From NCBI GenBank assembly GCA_039808325.1, contig JBDHSU010000011.1:1-51381 (forward strand): a stretch of 51,381 nt of DNA, read 5' to 3'. Positions within the stretch are counted from its first letter, which is position 1, and the number at the start of each line of letters is the position of its first letter. The notes under the pieces were generated by a model that was not told the DNA's origin, did no database searches, and worked only from the letters and a program-made list of their open reading frames with translations. This DNA is from JAFKKS01 sp039808325. Its GTDB lineage: Bacteria; Pseudomonadota; Alphaproteobacteria; Rhizobiales; Xanthobacteraceae. Made by a program: the position numbers and the translations under genes. Shown here piece by piece: positions 15,564 through 24,233 of the stretch.

Positions 15564-18124
15564 CCCATCGCCTCCTTGGCGAGCGCGGCAGCCGATTCCG
15601 CCAGCAACTCGTCGGACACCTCGCCGTGGACCGGCTCGCGGCCGATCTCCAGCAGCACCGGCACCGCCAAGGGCGATACCCGATCGAGCGCCTTATGAAC
15701 GATTCGCCCCCGCACGCGCGAGAGCATTTCGCCGAGGCGGCGAATGTCGAGCAGCCCCGTCGCGGCATCGGTCGCGGCGGCGCGCAGGAGCACGTGGTCG
15801 GCCTGATGCCGCCGCAGCACGTCGTAGACGAGGTCGGTCGAGATCGTCATCTGCTTCTGCGACTTCTCCTTCCCAGGATACCGGCGCTCGATCAAGCCGG
15901 CGATGATCGCGCAGGTGCGGAAGGTGCGCTTCATCAATGCGGACTCGGCGAGCCAGGCGTCGAGGTCGTCGCCCAGCATGTCCTGGTCGAATAGCGCATC
16001 GAGCGAGAGCGTCCCGCGCCTGATATGCAGCGCAAGCTCGCCATGCGCCCAAAGCGCCAGCGCGTATTCGTTGGCGACGAAGCCGAGCGGGCGCATGCGC
16101 GCTCGCTCCAGCCGGCGCGTGAGCAGCATGCCGAGGGTCTGATGCGCCAAACGCCCCTCGAACGGATAGCAGACAAGGTAATTGCGCGCCGCGCGCGGGA
16201 AGGTCTCGACGAGAAGATCGCGCGCCGCCGGCGTCACCGATTTCCAGCGTTGGATTTCGAGCCACTCGCGCACCTGATCCGGCAGCCCGTCCCATGTCGC
16301 GGGCTCGGCGAGGATGTCGCGCACGCGCGCGGCGAGATAGGTCGAGAGCGGAAACTTGCCGCCTTCGTAGGACGGAATCTTCGGCTCCGACGCATTCGAG
16401 CGCGAGACATAGACCTCGTTGTCGACGATCGCCTCGTAGCGCAGGACCTCGCCGGCAAACACGAACGTATCGCCATGCGTCAGTTGCTCGATGAAGTATT
16501 CCTCGATCTCGCCGAGCAGCCGCCCGCCGCGCATGACCCCGCCGGCGTATCCGCCGCGCGGCCCGCGCGAGCGCACCAGGCGCACCTTCAGCATGTCGGC
16601 CTCGACGATGGTGCCGACATTGAGCCGGTATTGCTGCGCGATGCGCGGATTGCTGACGCGCCAGCGCCCATCCGCGCCCTGGCGGATCTTCGCGAAGCGC
16701 TCGTAGCTTTTCAGCGCATAGCCGCCGGTGGCGACGAAATCGAGCACCGCGTCGAAATCCGCGCGCGTGAGGCCGGCGTAAGGCGCCGCCATGCGCACCT
16801 CGTCGAACAGTTCGTCCGCGAGAAACGGTTCGCCGCAGGCACGGCCGAGCACATGCTGCGCCAGCACGTCGAGCGCCCCGGTGCGCAGCGGCGGCGTGTC
16901 CTGCGCATTCTCGGCGACCGCGTCGATGGCGGCGCGACATTCGAGCACCTCGAAGCGGTTCGCCGGCACGAGGATGCCGCGCGAAGGCTCGTCCAGCCGG
17001 TGATTGGCGCGGCCGATGCGCTGCAGCAGCCGCGACGAGCCTTTCGGCGCGCCGACATTGATGACGAGGTCGACATCGCCCCAGTCGATGCCGAGATCGA
17101 GCGAGGAGGTGCAAACGACCGCGCGTAGTCGCCCCGCCGCCATCGCGTCCTCGACCTTGCGCCGCTGCGTGACGTCGAGCGAGCCGTGATGCAGCGCGAT
17201 CGCAAGGTTGTCGTCGTTGATGCGCCAAAGTTCCTGGAACAGCATCTCGGCTTGGCTGCGCGTGTTGACGAAGACGAGCGTCGTCTTGTGCTGCTTGATG
17301 AGCGCATAGATTTCCGGCAGCGCGTGGCGCGCCGTATGACCCGCCCACGGCAGGTGCTCCGCGGTGTCGAGCATGGTGACGTGCGGCTGCGCGCCGCCGG
17401 CCGCGATGATGAGATCGGCGCTCGCGACGCGCCCTTCCTGCTGCGGAACGAGGAAGCGGCAGAGATCGTCCGGCTCCGCGACCGTCGCCGAGAGACCGAT
17501 GGTCGCGAGTTGCGGCGCCAGCGCGAACAGCCGCGCGAGGTCGAGCGAGAGAAGGTCGCCGCGCTTCGAGAGGACGAGCGAATGCAGCTCGTCGAGGATG
17601 ACCCGGCGCAGCGAGCCGAAGAGATAAGGCGCGTCGGCGCTGGCGAGGAGAAGCGCCACCTGCTCCGGCGTGGTGAGCAGGATGTCCGGCGGATCGCGAC
17701 GCTGGCGCTGCCGCTTCGAGACGGGCGTGTCGCCGGTGCGTGTCTCCAGCCGGATCGGCAGCTCCATCTCCGCCACCGGGCGCTCGAGATTGCGCGCGAT
17801 GTCGACGGCCAGCGCCTTCAGCGGCGAGATATAGAGCGTGTGCAGACCGCCCTCGCGTCGGATACCGCGGCCGGTAGAGACGAGGCGGCCCGCCGATGGG
17901 CCGCCGCGCGATCCCGCCTCGCTCAATTCCACCAAGGTCGGCAGGAACCCCGCCAGCGTCTTGCCGGCGCCGGTCGGCGCGATGAGGAGCGATGAGCGCC
18001 CCTCCCGCGCCCTGGCCAAGAGCTCGAGCTGATGCGCGCGCGCCTCCCATCCACGCTGCGCGAACCAGCGTAGGAAGCGGTCGGGCAGGTCGGCAGCCGG
18101 CGCCGGGCGGTCGAGGATGCTCAC
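15560..18124 (-). CDS. Ligase-associated DEXH-box DNA helicase (Lhr-core family)
   Basis: An 854-residue superfamily 2 helicase with the length and layout of the Lhr-core group. Walker A is APTGAGKTLAGFLP (about residue 50), the Walker B box is DELH, motif III is GLSAT, and motif VI is QRIGRANHR. It is followed by the winged-helix and Lhr C-terminal region. The core translocates 3'-5' on single-stranded DNA in characterised homologues. It lies 26 bp after the TPR-methyltransferase and overlaps pdeM by four bases, giving a three-gene transcript divergent from exonuclease and ligase. Confidence 0.94.
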   Translation of the reverse strand: MSILDRPAPAADLPDRFLRWFAQRGWEARAHQLELLARAREGRSSLLIAPTGAGKTLAGFLPTLVELSEAGSRGGPSAGRLVSTGRGIRREGGLHTLYISPLKALAVDIARNLERPVAEMELPIRLETRTGDTPVSKRQRQRRDPPDILLTTPEQVALLLASADAPYLFGSLRRVILDELHSLVLSKRGDLLSLDLARLFALAPQLATIGLSATVAEPDDLCRFLVPQQEGRVASADLIIAAGGAQPHVTMLDTAEHLPWAGHTARHALPEIYALIKQHKTTLVFVNTRSQAEMLFQELWRINDDNLAIALHHGSLDVTQRRKVEDAMAAGRLRAVVCTSSLDLGIDWGDVDLVINVGAPKGSSRLLQRIGRANHRLDEPSRGILVPANRFEVLECRAAIDAVAENAQDTPPLRTGALDVLAQHVLGRACGEPFLADELFDEVRMAAPYAGLTRADFDAVLDFVATGGYALKSYERFAKIRQGADGRWRVSNPRIAQQYRLNVGTIVEADMLKVRLVRSRGPRGGYAGGVMRGGRLLGEIEEYFIEQLTHGDTFVFAGEVLRYEAIVDNEVYVSRSNASEPKIPSYEGGKFPLSTYLAARVRDILAEPATWDGLPDQVREWLEIQRWKSVTPAARDLLVETFPRAARNYLVCYPFEGRLAHQTLGMLLTRRLERARMRPLGFVANEYALALWAHGELALHIRRGTLSLDALFDQDMLGDDLDAWLAESALMKRTFRTCAIIAGLIERRYPGKEKSQKQMTISTDLVYDVLRRHQADHVLLRAAATDAATGLLDIRRLGEMLSRVRGRIVHKALDRVSPLAVPVLLEIGREPVHGEVSDELLAESAAALAKEAMG

Positions 18125-18150
18125 GCCCCAGAGGTAATGCCTGTCCGTGT

Positions 18151-19071
18151 TCAGGTCGAGGCGACGACGAGAAGGCTCGGCACCGGAACGCCCCGCTCCA
18201 TTCGCGTCGAGGCGTCCTCGATAGCGGCGACAGAAAGGCCGGCGGCGGCGAGCGCCGCCTCGATATGCGCGCGGCCATGCGCGTAGCGCAGCTTCTCGCC
18301 CAGGGCGAAGTCGGCGCCGGCGTGGCGCTCGACGGTGAAGGCTATTCGCCCACCCGGCGCAAGCGCCCGTGCCGCGGCCGCACAGAGGGCGGTCAGATCG
18401 CCGACATAGACAAACGCGTCCGCGGCGATCACGAGGTCGAACGAGACAGGCGGCGCGCGTTCAAGAAACGTCAGCATGTCGCCGACCGCGAGGTGCGCGT
18501 AAAGCCCTTTGCGGCGCGCCTCGGCCACCATCTTCGGTGACAGGTCGACGCCGGCAATGCTGTCGTAGAGCCCCCGGAACGCGTGCGCCACAAGCCCGGT
18601 GCCGCAGCCGAGATCGGCCATATTGGCGAAATGCAGCGGCCGCGGGGCCTGCAACCGCGCCAGCAGGTCGCGAAGCTGGTCGGGGCCGCGATAGCGAAGC
18701 TGATCGATCAACGCGCCGTCGAACAGCGGCGCATATTGGTCGAACAGAGCCGTCACATAGGCCGGCGGCATCGCGCCAGGGCGGTCGCCCCGCAGCCGCG
18801 CCAGCCGCAGCACCGCGCCGTGCCGGTCCGCCGGATCCGCGGCGAGCGCCCGCTCGAAGGCCATGGCGGCGCGGTCCGCCTCTCCGTTCTCCTCCCGCAC
18901 CTCACCGAGCGTGAACCAGGCCGCCGCAAAGCCGGAGGCGAGTTCCAGTGCCTGCTCCAGAAGATCGGCGGCGGCGGCAAGATCGCCCCGCATTCGGAAA
19001 TCGAGAGCGCGCTGATAGCGCCGGTCGGCGACGACGTCGCCGGACGAAAGGAAATGCGGAGAGAACGACAT
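18151..19071 (-). CDS. TPR-containing class I SAM-dependent methyltransferase
   Basis: A 306-residue protein. The N-terminal third holds two or three TPR-type helical repeats (RRYQRALDFRMRGDLAAAAD, AAAWFTLGEVREENGEADRA). The C-terminal part is a Rossmann methyltransferase with motif I MADLGCGTGLVAHAF, IAGVDLSPKMVAEA and DLVIAADAFVYVGDL. The substrate is unknown; relatives methylate small molecules or proteins. The start at 19071 (MSFSPHFLSSG) is preferred; the frame is open to 19170, but that extension reads through a palindromic repeat (MPGLDPG). It is the first gene of the transcript that continues into the helicase and PdeM, which may or may not mean it takes part in DNA repair. Confidence 0.88.
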   Translation of the reverse strand: MSFSPHFLSSGDVVADRRYQRALDFRMRGDLAAAADLLEQALELASGFAAAWFTLGEVREENGEADRAAMAFERALAADPADRHGAVLRLARLRGDRPGAMPPAYVTALFDQYAPLFDGALIDQLRYRGPDQLRDLLARLQAPRPLHFANMADLGCGTGLVAHAFRGLYDSIAGVDLSPKMVAEARRKGLYAHLAVGDMLTFLERAPPVSFDLVIAADAFVYVGDLTALCAAAARALAPGGRIAFTVERHAGADFALGEKLRYAHGRAHIEAALAAAGLSVAAIEDASTRMERGVPVPSLLVVAST

Positions 19072-19147
19072 GGATGGGGCGCCAAGACCGGGCTCGTTCC
19101 GGCGGCCCACGTCTTCAAGGCTGCCGCTGCGAAAAGCAAGTCCGCGC

Positions 19148-19175
19148 ATTCCCGGGTCAAGCCCGGGCATGACGG
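19148..19175. repeat. Short palindromic repeat (CCCGGG-TCAAG-CCCGGG)
   Basis: CCCGGG (19151-19156) and CCCGGG (19162-19167) flank TCAAG, followed by CATGACG. I recall this GTCATGCCCGGGCTTGACC-type element as widespread in alphaproteobacteria; when translated it gives the spurious peptide MPGLDPG. It lies in the 153-bp divergent promoter region between the methyltransferase and the exonuclease. Confidence 0.7.
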
Positions 19176-19224
19176 AATTATCTCGCGGGGTCGAAGACGA
19201 CGACCGGGATACTATCTATCCCCC

Positions 19225-20382
19225 ATGCGTCCCGAGGATCTGCTCTGCCCAACCCCCAAGGGCCTCTACTGCCCGCCGGGCGACTTCTACATCGACCCGC
19301 TGCGCCCGGTGGCAAGGGCGCTGATCACGCACGGACATTCCGACCACGCGCGGCCCGGCCATGACGCGGTGATGGCCACGCAGGACACGCTCGACATCAT
19401 GCGGCTGCGCTGCGGGGAGAATTTCGCGGGACGCACGCAAGCCGCCGCCTACGGTGAGACGACGTCCATCAACGGCGTCGCGGTGACGTTCAAGCCGGCG
19501 GGGCACGTCCTCGGCTCCGCGCAAATCTGCGTCGAGAGGGACAGCCTGCGCATCGTCGCCTCGGGCGATTACAAGGACGTCCGCGACCCGACCTGCGCGC
19601 CGTTCGAGCCCATCGCCTGCGACGTCTTCATCACCGAGGCGACCTTCGGGCTCCCGGTGTTTCGCCATCCCGACGCGGCGGCCGAAATCGCCAAGCTGCT
19701 GCAGTCGGCCGCGCTCTTTCCCGATCGGGCGCATCTCGTCGGCGCGTATTCGCTCGGCAAGGCGCAGCGCGTCATCGCGCTGCTGCGCGAGGCCGGCCAC
19801 GACGCGCCGATCTATCTGCACGGGGCGATGGAGAAGATCACGCACCACTATGCCGCGCGCGGCATTCCTCTCGGCGAGCTGCGTCCTGTGCGGGGCGCGA
19901 AGAAGGCGGAACTTGCCGGAACGATCACGCTGTGCCCGCCCTCCGCCCTGCAGGAACTATGGGCGCGCCGCTTTCCCGATCCCGTGACGGCGTTTGCGTC
20001 CGGCTGGATGCGCGTGCGCACGCGCGCGCGGCAAAACGGCGTCGAACTGCCGCTCGTTATCTCCGATCATGCCGACTGGGACGGGCTTTGCGCCAGCATC
20101 GTCGCGACCGGCGCTTCGGAAATCTGGGTGACGCACGGCGAGGAGGACGCGCTGGTGCATTGGTGCGAGACGAAAGGGTTGCGCGCGCGTCCGCTGCGCC
20201 TCGTCGGCTATGGCGAGGAGGAAACGGAGGAGACGGCGGCCGATCTGGGTGCGGATGATGCATCGGCTGGCGAAAAGCGCCTCGACGATCTCGAAAACAC
20301 GAACGCTATCGAAGACGAGAGCGGCGACACGGGACAATCTGCTCCCTCCCCCCTTACGGGGGAGGGTTGGGGAGGGGGGTAA
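19225..20382 (+). CDS. Ligase-associated DNA exonuclease (metallo-beta-lactamase/beta-CASP fold)
   Basis: A 385-residue nuclease of the MBL fold. Metal motifs are HGHSDHARPGH (about residue 37), GHVLGSAQI, SGDYKD and a late SDHADWDGL. It is the exonuclease member of the ligase-associated repair set; homologues resemble SNM1/Artemis-type nucleases. The ATG at 19225 gives MRPEDLLCPTPKGLYCP, the normal N-terminus. The last 13 residues (APSPLTGEGWGGG) and the TAA stop are encoded by a palindromic repeat, so the natural C-terminus appears to have been replaced or extended. The ligase gene follows 111 bp downstream. Confidence 0.93.
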   Translation: MRPEDLLCPTPKGLYCPPGDFYIDPLRPVARALITHGHSDHARPGHDAVMATQDTLDIMRLRCGENFAGRTQAAAYGETTSINGVAVTFKPAGHVLGSAQICVERDSLRIVASGDYKDVRDPTCAPFEPIACDVFITEATFGLPVFRHPDAAAEIAKLLQSAALFPDRAHLVGAYSLGKAQRVIALLREAGHDAPIYLHGAMEKITHHYAARGIPLGELRPVRGAKKAELAGTITLCPPSALQELWARRFPDPVTAFASGWMRVRTRARQNGVELPLVISDHADWDGLCASIVATGASEIWVTHGEEDALVHWCETKGLRARPLRLVGYGEEETEETAADLGADDASAGEKRLDDLENTNAIEDESGDTGQSAPSPLTGEGWGGG

Positions 20383-20446
20383 CGTCTTGCCCTTACCTTG
20401 CCGCTTCACCCCCCTCCCTGTCCCTCCCCCACAAGGGGGGAGGGAA
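20342..20446. repeat. Inverted pair of G/C-run palindromes between exonuclease and ligase
   Basis: Unit 1 (20342-20379) and unit 2 (20409-20446) are inverted copies of one about 38-base sequence; each is itself near-palindromic, with runs of C and G around TTACGG or ACAAGG. Unit 1 encodes the end of the exonuclease. The stretch TCCCTCCCCCACAAGG onward of unit 2 (20421-20457) recurs at 34 of 37 positions inside the ligase gene (20805-20841). The arrangement is like a BIME of paired REP units. Confidence 0.85.
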
Positions 20447-20493
20447 CGCAAGAGTCGTGAGACCTGCGCCCCTTCGCACGGCGGAGCCGACGG

Positions 20494-22263
20494 ATGAACC
20501 GCTTCGCCGCGCTGCTCGACCGTCTCGCCTATCAGCACGGCCGCAACGCCAAGCTGCGGCTGATGACGGAGTATTTCCGCACGACCCCGGATCCCGAGCG
20601 CGGCTTCGCGCTCGCGGCGCTGACCGGCGCGCTGTCGTTCCGCCACGCCAAGCCCGGCATCATCCGCGCGCTGATCGCCGAGCGCGCCGATCCGACGCTG
20701 TTCGCGATGTCCTACGACTATGTCGGCGACCTTTCGGAAACCGTCGCGCTGATGTGGCCGGCACGCTCTCCGCACGGCGAGCCTCCTCGCGGGGCACAGC
20801 CCGCTCCCTCCCCCACAAGGAGGAAGGGAACGCAAGAATCGCCACGCGATTCCCGCTCGATACGAAAAGACGAGGCCCCCACGCTTTCCGCCGTCGTCCA
20901 CACCCTCGCGACGCTTGGCAAGGCCGAGCTGCCGGCGCAGCTCGCGCGGTGGCTCGACGCGCTCGATGCCACCGGACGCTGGGCGCTGTTGAAGCTCATC
21001 ACCGGCGGCCTGCGGATCGGCGTTTCGGCGCGCCTCGCGAAAACAGCGGCCGCGGCCCTCGGCGGCAAGGAGGCCGATGAGGTCGAATTGATCTGGCCCG
21101 GACTGGTGCCACCCTATCTCGACCTTTTCGCCTGGCTCGAAGGGCGAGCGGACAAACCTGTCGCCAGCGACCCCGCGCCGTTCCGTCCGGTGATGCTCGC
21201 CCACGCGATCGAAGAACCTGACCTCGCCGCGCTCGATCCGGCCGATTTCACCGCCGAATGGAAATGGGACGGCATCCGCGTCCAGGCCGTATCCGGGACA
21301 GACGACGACGGACAGCGCGTGACGCGGCTTTACTCGCGCACGGGTGAGGAAATCTCCGGCAGCTTCCCGGACCTCTGCGGCGCTTTGCGCTTCGACGGGG
21401 CCATCGACGGCGAATTGCTGATCGTACGCGACGGCCGCGTGCAATCGTTCAACGTTCTGCAGCAGCGGCTCAACCGCAAGACGGTCACGGATAAGCTGAC
21501 GGCCGAATTCCCGGTGCATCTGCGCGCTTATGATCTTCTTTCCGGCGGCGAAGAAGATCTGCGAGAGAAGCCGTTCACGGAGCGGCGCGCGGCGCTCGAG
21601 CATTTCATCGCAACGCTCGCGGAGCCTCGCATCGACATCTCGCCGCTGGTGCCGTTCGAAACGTGGCCGGAACTCATCGCCGCCCGCGCCGATCCGGCCG
21701 CGGCGAACGCCGGCCTCGACGCGGACGCGATCGAAGGCGTGATGCTCAAGCGCCGCGACGCCCCTTACCTTCCCGGCCGCCCGACCGGATTGTGGTGGAA
21801 GTGGAAGCGCGATCCATTCATCGTCGACGCGGTGCTGATGTACGCGCAACGCGGCAGCGGCAAGCGCTCCTCCTATTATTCCGATTACACGTTCGGAGTC
21901 TGGACAGGCGGCGAAAGCGCCGACGAACTCGTCCCTGTCGGCAAGGCCTATTTCGGCTTCACCGACGAGGAATTGCTGCGGATCGACCGTTTCGTTCGCC
22001 GCAATACCGTCGACCGCTTCGGACCGGTGCGCGAGGTCGTGCATGAGCCGGATCAGGGCCTCGTCTTCGAAGTCGCGTTCGAGGGCCTGCAACGCTCGGC
22101 CCGCCATCGCTCCGGCCTCGCCATGCGCTTTCCTCGCATCAGCCGCCTGCGCTGGGACAAGCCTCCCGGCGAGGCGGACCGGCTGGAGGCGCTGGAGAAG
22201 CTCCTCGAGCGCATCGAGAAGGGACGCGGCGCGAGCTCCGCGGTGATGGAAACCGACCTTTGA
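20494..22263 (+). CDS. ATP-dependent DNA ligase (ligase-associated repair set) with an in-frame repeat-derived insert
   Basis: A 589-residue ATP-dependent ligase. An N-terminal DNA-binding domain precedes the nucleotidyltransferase core with motif I EWKWDGIR (AMP-accepting Lys257), motif IV IEGVMLKRRD and motif V WWKWKRDPF; an OB domain closes the protein. It seals nicks in double-stranded DNA. The ATG at 20494 has GGAG 8 bases upstream. Residues about 91-127 (between LMWPAR and APTLSAVV) look foreign to the family; this part is encoded by a copy of the palindromic repeat found just upstream of the gene. The frame is kept, so the protein is probably still made, with an extra loop in the DNA-binding domain. 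Confidence 0.93.
   Translation: MNRFAALLDRLAYQHGRNAKLRLMTEYFRTTPDPERGFALAALTGALSFRHAKPGIIRALIAERADPTLFAMSYDYVGDLSETVALMWPARSPHGEPPRGAQPAPSPTRRKGTQESPRDSRSIRKDEAPTLSAVVHTLATLGKAELPAQLARWLDALDATGRWALLKLITGGLRIGVSARLAKTAAAALGGKEADEVELIWPGLVPPYLDLFAWLEGRADKPVASDPAPFRPVMLAHAIEEPDLAALDPADFTAEWKWDGIRVQAVSGTDDDGQRVTRLYSRTGEEISGSFPDLCGALRFDGAIDGELLIVRDGRVQSFNVLQQRLNRKTVTDKLTAEFPVHLRAYDLLSGGEEDLREKPFTERRAALEHFIATLAEPRIDISPLVPFETWPELIAARADPAAANAGLDADAIEGVMLKRRDAPYLPGRPTGLWWKWKRDPFIVDAVLMYAQRGSGKRSSYYSDYTFGVWTGGESADELVPVGKAYFGFTDEELLRIDRFVRRNTVDRFGPVREVVHEPDQGLVFEVAFEGLQRSARHRSGLAMRFPRISRLRWDKPPGEADRLEALEKLLERIEKGRGASSAVMETDL
20805..20841 (+). repeat. Repeat copy inserted within the ligase coding sequence
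   Basis: A 37-base stretch matching 20421-20457 with three G-to-A differences. It encodes PSPTRRKGTQES in the ligase frame. The exact borders of the insertion are unclear; from the protein, foreign residues span about 20764-20875. Confidence 0.85.
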
Positions 22264-22324
22264 AGGTCTCTGGGTAGCGGCAAATGCAGCCGTCGTCGTG
22301 AAGTCTGACCGGACATTCGGCGAG

Positions 22325-22355
22325 AGCCGGTCCATACCCTCTCCCGGAGGGGGAG
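22325..22355. repeat. Degenerate palindrome of the C/G-run family
   Basis: ACCCTCTCC (22335-22343) faces GGAGGGGGAGATGG after a CGGA turn. It lies in the 225-bp gap after the ligase. The remainder of that gap holds another short fragment with CCTCAGGGTGACGG near 22400 and no ORF I can support. Confidence 0.45.
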
Positions 22356-22488
22356 ATGGACCAAAGGGCGCGACCGCGCGCCGATCACGCGCCTCGTCCC
22401 TCAGGGTGACGGGTGCCAAGCCTCGCGAACGCCCTCCGCCCGCACTATATTGGCGGCTGAGATTCGGCCGTCGCCGAGGGGATATCGC

Positions 22489-22764
22489 ATGGCAAACGGT
22501 GCCGTTAGTCGCTTTTTCGGGGGCCCGCCCTTGTGGGTCCTGGCCCGGCTTGCGCTGCTCTCGATCCTGATCGGGGTGGTCCTGTCCGTCCTCGGTCTCG
22601 ATCCGTTGAACATCGTTCGCAGCATCGAACAGCTCATCCTCAGCATCTGGGACATGGGTTTCGACGCGATCCGGTGGCTCTGGCGCTACTTCCTGCTCGG
22701 CGCTGTGCTGGTCGTTCCGATCTGGCTGATCGCGCGTCTGATCAAGGCGCCGCAGCGGGGCTGA
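22489..22764 (+). CDS. Small inner-membrane protein, DUF6460-like
   Basis: A 91-residue protein with two predicted TM helices (LARLALLSILIGVVLSVLGL, about residues 16-36; FLLGAVLVVPIWLIARL, about 68-84) and an amphipathic segment between them. It resembles the small DUF6460 membrane family of Hyphomicrobiales; function unknown. The ATG at 22489 has GAGGGG 7-8 bases upstream; an in-frame start at 22450 lacks one. It lies 80 bp upstream of the MATE transporter and may share its transcript. Confidence 0.75.
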   Translation: MANGAVSRFFGGPPLWVLARLALLSILIGVVLSVLGLDPLNIVRSIEQLILSIWDMGFDAIRWLWRYFLLGAVLVVPIWLIARLIKAPQRG

Positions 22765-22825
22765 TCCATCAACGCGGAGGTGGAGGCGCATTCCGCGTTT
22801 GCATTGGCTTGAAGCCGCCCCGCCG

Positions 22826-22855
22826 GCTAAAGCGTTTTCGGACCATGATCGCCGC
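22826..22855. repeat. Fragment of dispersed repeat spanning the MATE start codon
   Basis: The sequence GCTAAAGCGTTTTCGG followed by ACCATGATCG resembles one arm of the dispersed TTTTCGG..CATGATC family seen at 26082-26128, 43286-43410 and 47832-47956. The ATG of the MATE gene (22845) lies in its CATGATC portion. Confidence 0.45.
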
Positions 22856-24233
22856 GCCCGCACCGCATTCCTTCCGCGTTACGCATCGGCGCGTGCTGGC
22901 CATCGCCGCGCCGATGACGCTGGCGCATTTGACGACGCCGCTCCTCGGCGTCGTCGGAACGGCTGTCATCGGCCAACTCGGCGAGGCGCATCTTCTGGGC
23001 GCCGTGGCGATCTCCGCCGTCGTCTTCGATGGCATCTTCTGGCTGTTCGCGTTCCTGCGCATGGGCACGGTCGGCTTGACGGCCCAGGCGCTCGGCGCCG
23101 GCGATGCGACCGAGCAGCGCGCCGTTCTCTTGCGCGCGTTGACGATGGCCGCGGCGCTCGGCCTCGCCATCATTGCACTGCAAGAGCCGATCGCCTGGGC
23201 CGCCTATCGCTTGATGGGCGCGAGCCCGGATGTGACGGAGGCCGCGCAGGTCTACTTCTTCGTGCGCATCTGGTCGGCGCCCGTCACCTTCGCCAACTAC
23301 GCCATCCTCGGCTGGCTCATCGGCCTGGCGCGGATGCGGTGGGCGCTGACGCTGCAAGTCGGCATCAACGCCGTCAACATGGCCGCGACGGCCTTTCTCG
23401 TTCTCGCCTTGAACATGAGCGTCGCCGGCGCCGCGCTCGGCACGGTGATCGCGGAAACGGTCGGCCTCATCGGCGGCGGCATCGTCGCCTGGCGCGCCAT
23501 GCGCGGCGAAGCGCGCCTTCCGGCCGCCGCCATCTTCGATCTGCCCCGGCTGACGCGCATGGTCGTGGTGAACCGCGACATCATGATCCGCACGGCGGCG
23601 CTCACCACCGTGTTCGGATTTTTCACCGCGCAAAGCGCCCGCTCCGGCGACACCGTTCTGGCCGCCAATGCCGTGCTCAGCAATCTGGTGATGATCTCGG
23701 CCTATTTCCTCGACGGCTTCGCGACCTCGGCCGAGCAAATCTGCGGCCGCGCCGTCGGTGCGCGGGATCGCCAAGCGTTCTCGGACGGCGTGCGGCTCTC
23801 CATCGGGTGGGGCTTCGGTTTCTCGCTCGCGGTCGCCGCGGTGCTCCTCGCCGCCGGCGACACATTGATCGCGCTGATGACGGCAAGCCCGGATGTGCGC
23901 ATCGAGGCGCGAAAATTCCTGATCTACGCCGCGGCCGCGCCATTGGCCGGCGTGCTCGCTTACGCCTTCGACGGCGTCTATATCGGCGCCACCTGGACGC
24001 GCGACCTGCGCAACCTGATGGTGCTCACGCTCGTTCTTTACTTCGCCGTCTGGGCCGCGCTGATCCCGTTCGGAAACACGGGGCTGTGGGTGAGCTTCGT
24101 CGTCTTCCTCGGCGTGCGCGGCCTCCTGCAGCTCGCCCGCTATCCTGCCCTGCTGCGTCTCACCTTCGGAGCGGCAGCGGATATGCCGACGGTCAGCGCC
24201 GTTGCGATCTCGAAGGACGCGCCCCGGCGCTAG
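22845..24233 (+). CDS. MATE-family multidrug/cation efflux transporter
   Basis: A 462-residue inner-membrane protein with about twelve hydrophobic helices in two halves, the length and pattern of MATE transporters. The opening APMTLAHLTTPLLGVVGTAVIGQLG matches the DinF/MATE N-terminus. It would expel cationic compounds using H+ or Na+ gradients. The ATG at 22845 lies within a repeat-like sequence and has no convincing ribosome site; the frame is open further upstream (22533), but that overlaps the preceding gene. The 3' end overlaps the convergent DUF3551 gene by 41 bases. Confidence 0.92.
   Translation: MIAAPAPHSFRVTHRRVLAIAAPMTLAHLTTPLLGVVGTAVIGQLGEAHLLGAVAISAVVFDGIFWLFAFLRMGTVGLTAQALGAGDATEQRAVLLRALTMAAALGLAIIALQEPIAWAAYRLMGASPDVTEAAQVYFFVRIWSAPVTFANYAILGWLIGLARMRWALTLQVGINAVNMAATAFLVLALNMSVAGAALGTVIAETVGLIGGGIVAWRAMRGEARLPAAAIFDLPRLTRMVVVNRDIMIRTAALTTVFGFFTAQSARSGDTVLAANAVLSNLVMISAYFLDGFATSAEQICGRAVGARDRQAFSDGVRLSIGWGFGFSLAVAAVLLAAGDTLIALMTASPDVRIEARKFLIYAAAAPLAGVLAYAFDGVYIGATWTRDLRNLMVLTLVLYFAVWAALIPFGNTGLWVSFVVFLGVRGLLQLARYPALLRLTFGAAADMPTVSAVAISKDAPRR

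Noticed and set aside
15693..18278. 861-codon open frame on the minus strand in another frame of the helicase gene
   Set aside because: Same strand as the helicase but shifted; the translation is Arg/Ala-rich with no motif, while the helicase frame has all SF2 motifs.
19957..22863. 968-codon open frame on the minus strand opposite the exonuclease and ligase
   Set aside because: It is antisense to two clear enzyme genes, Arg/Ala/Asp-rich, lacks any domain and runs through repeats. Long antisense frames are expected in DNA with high third-position G+C.
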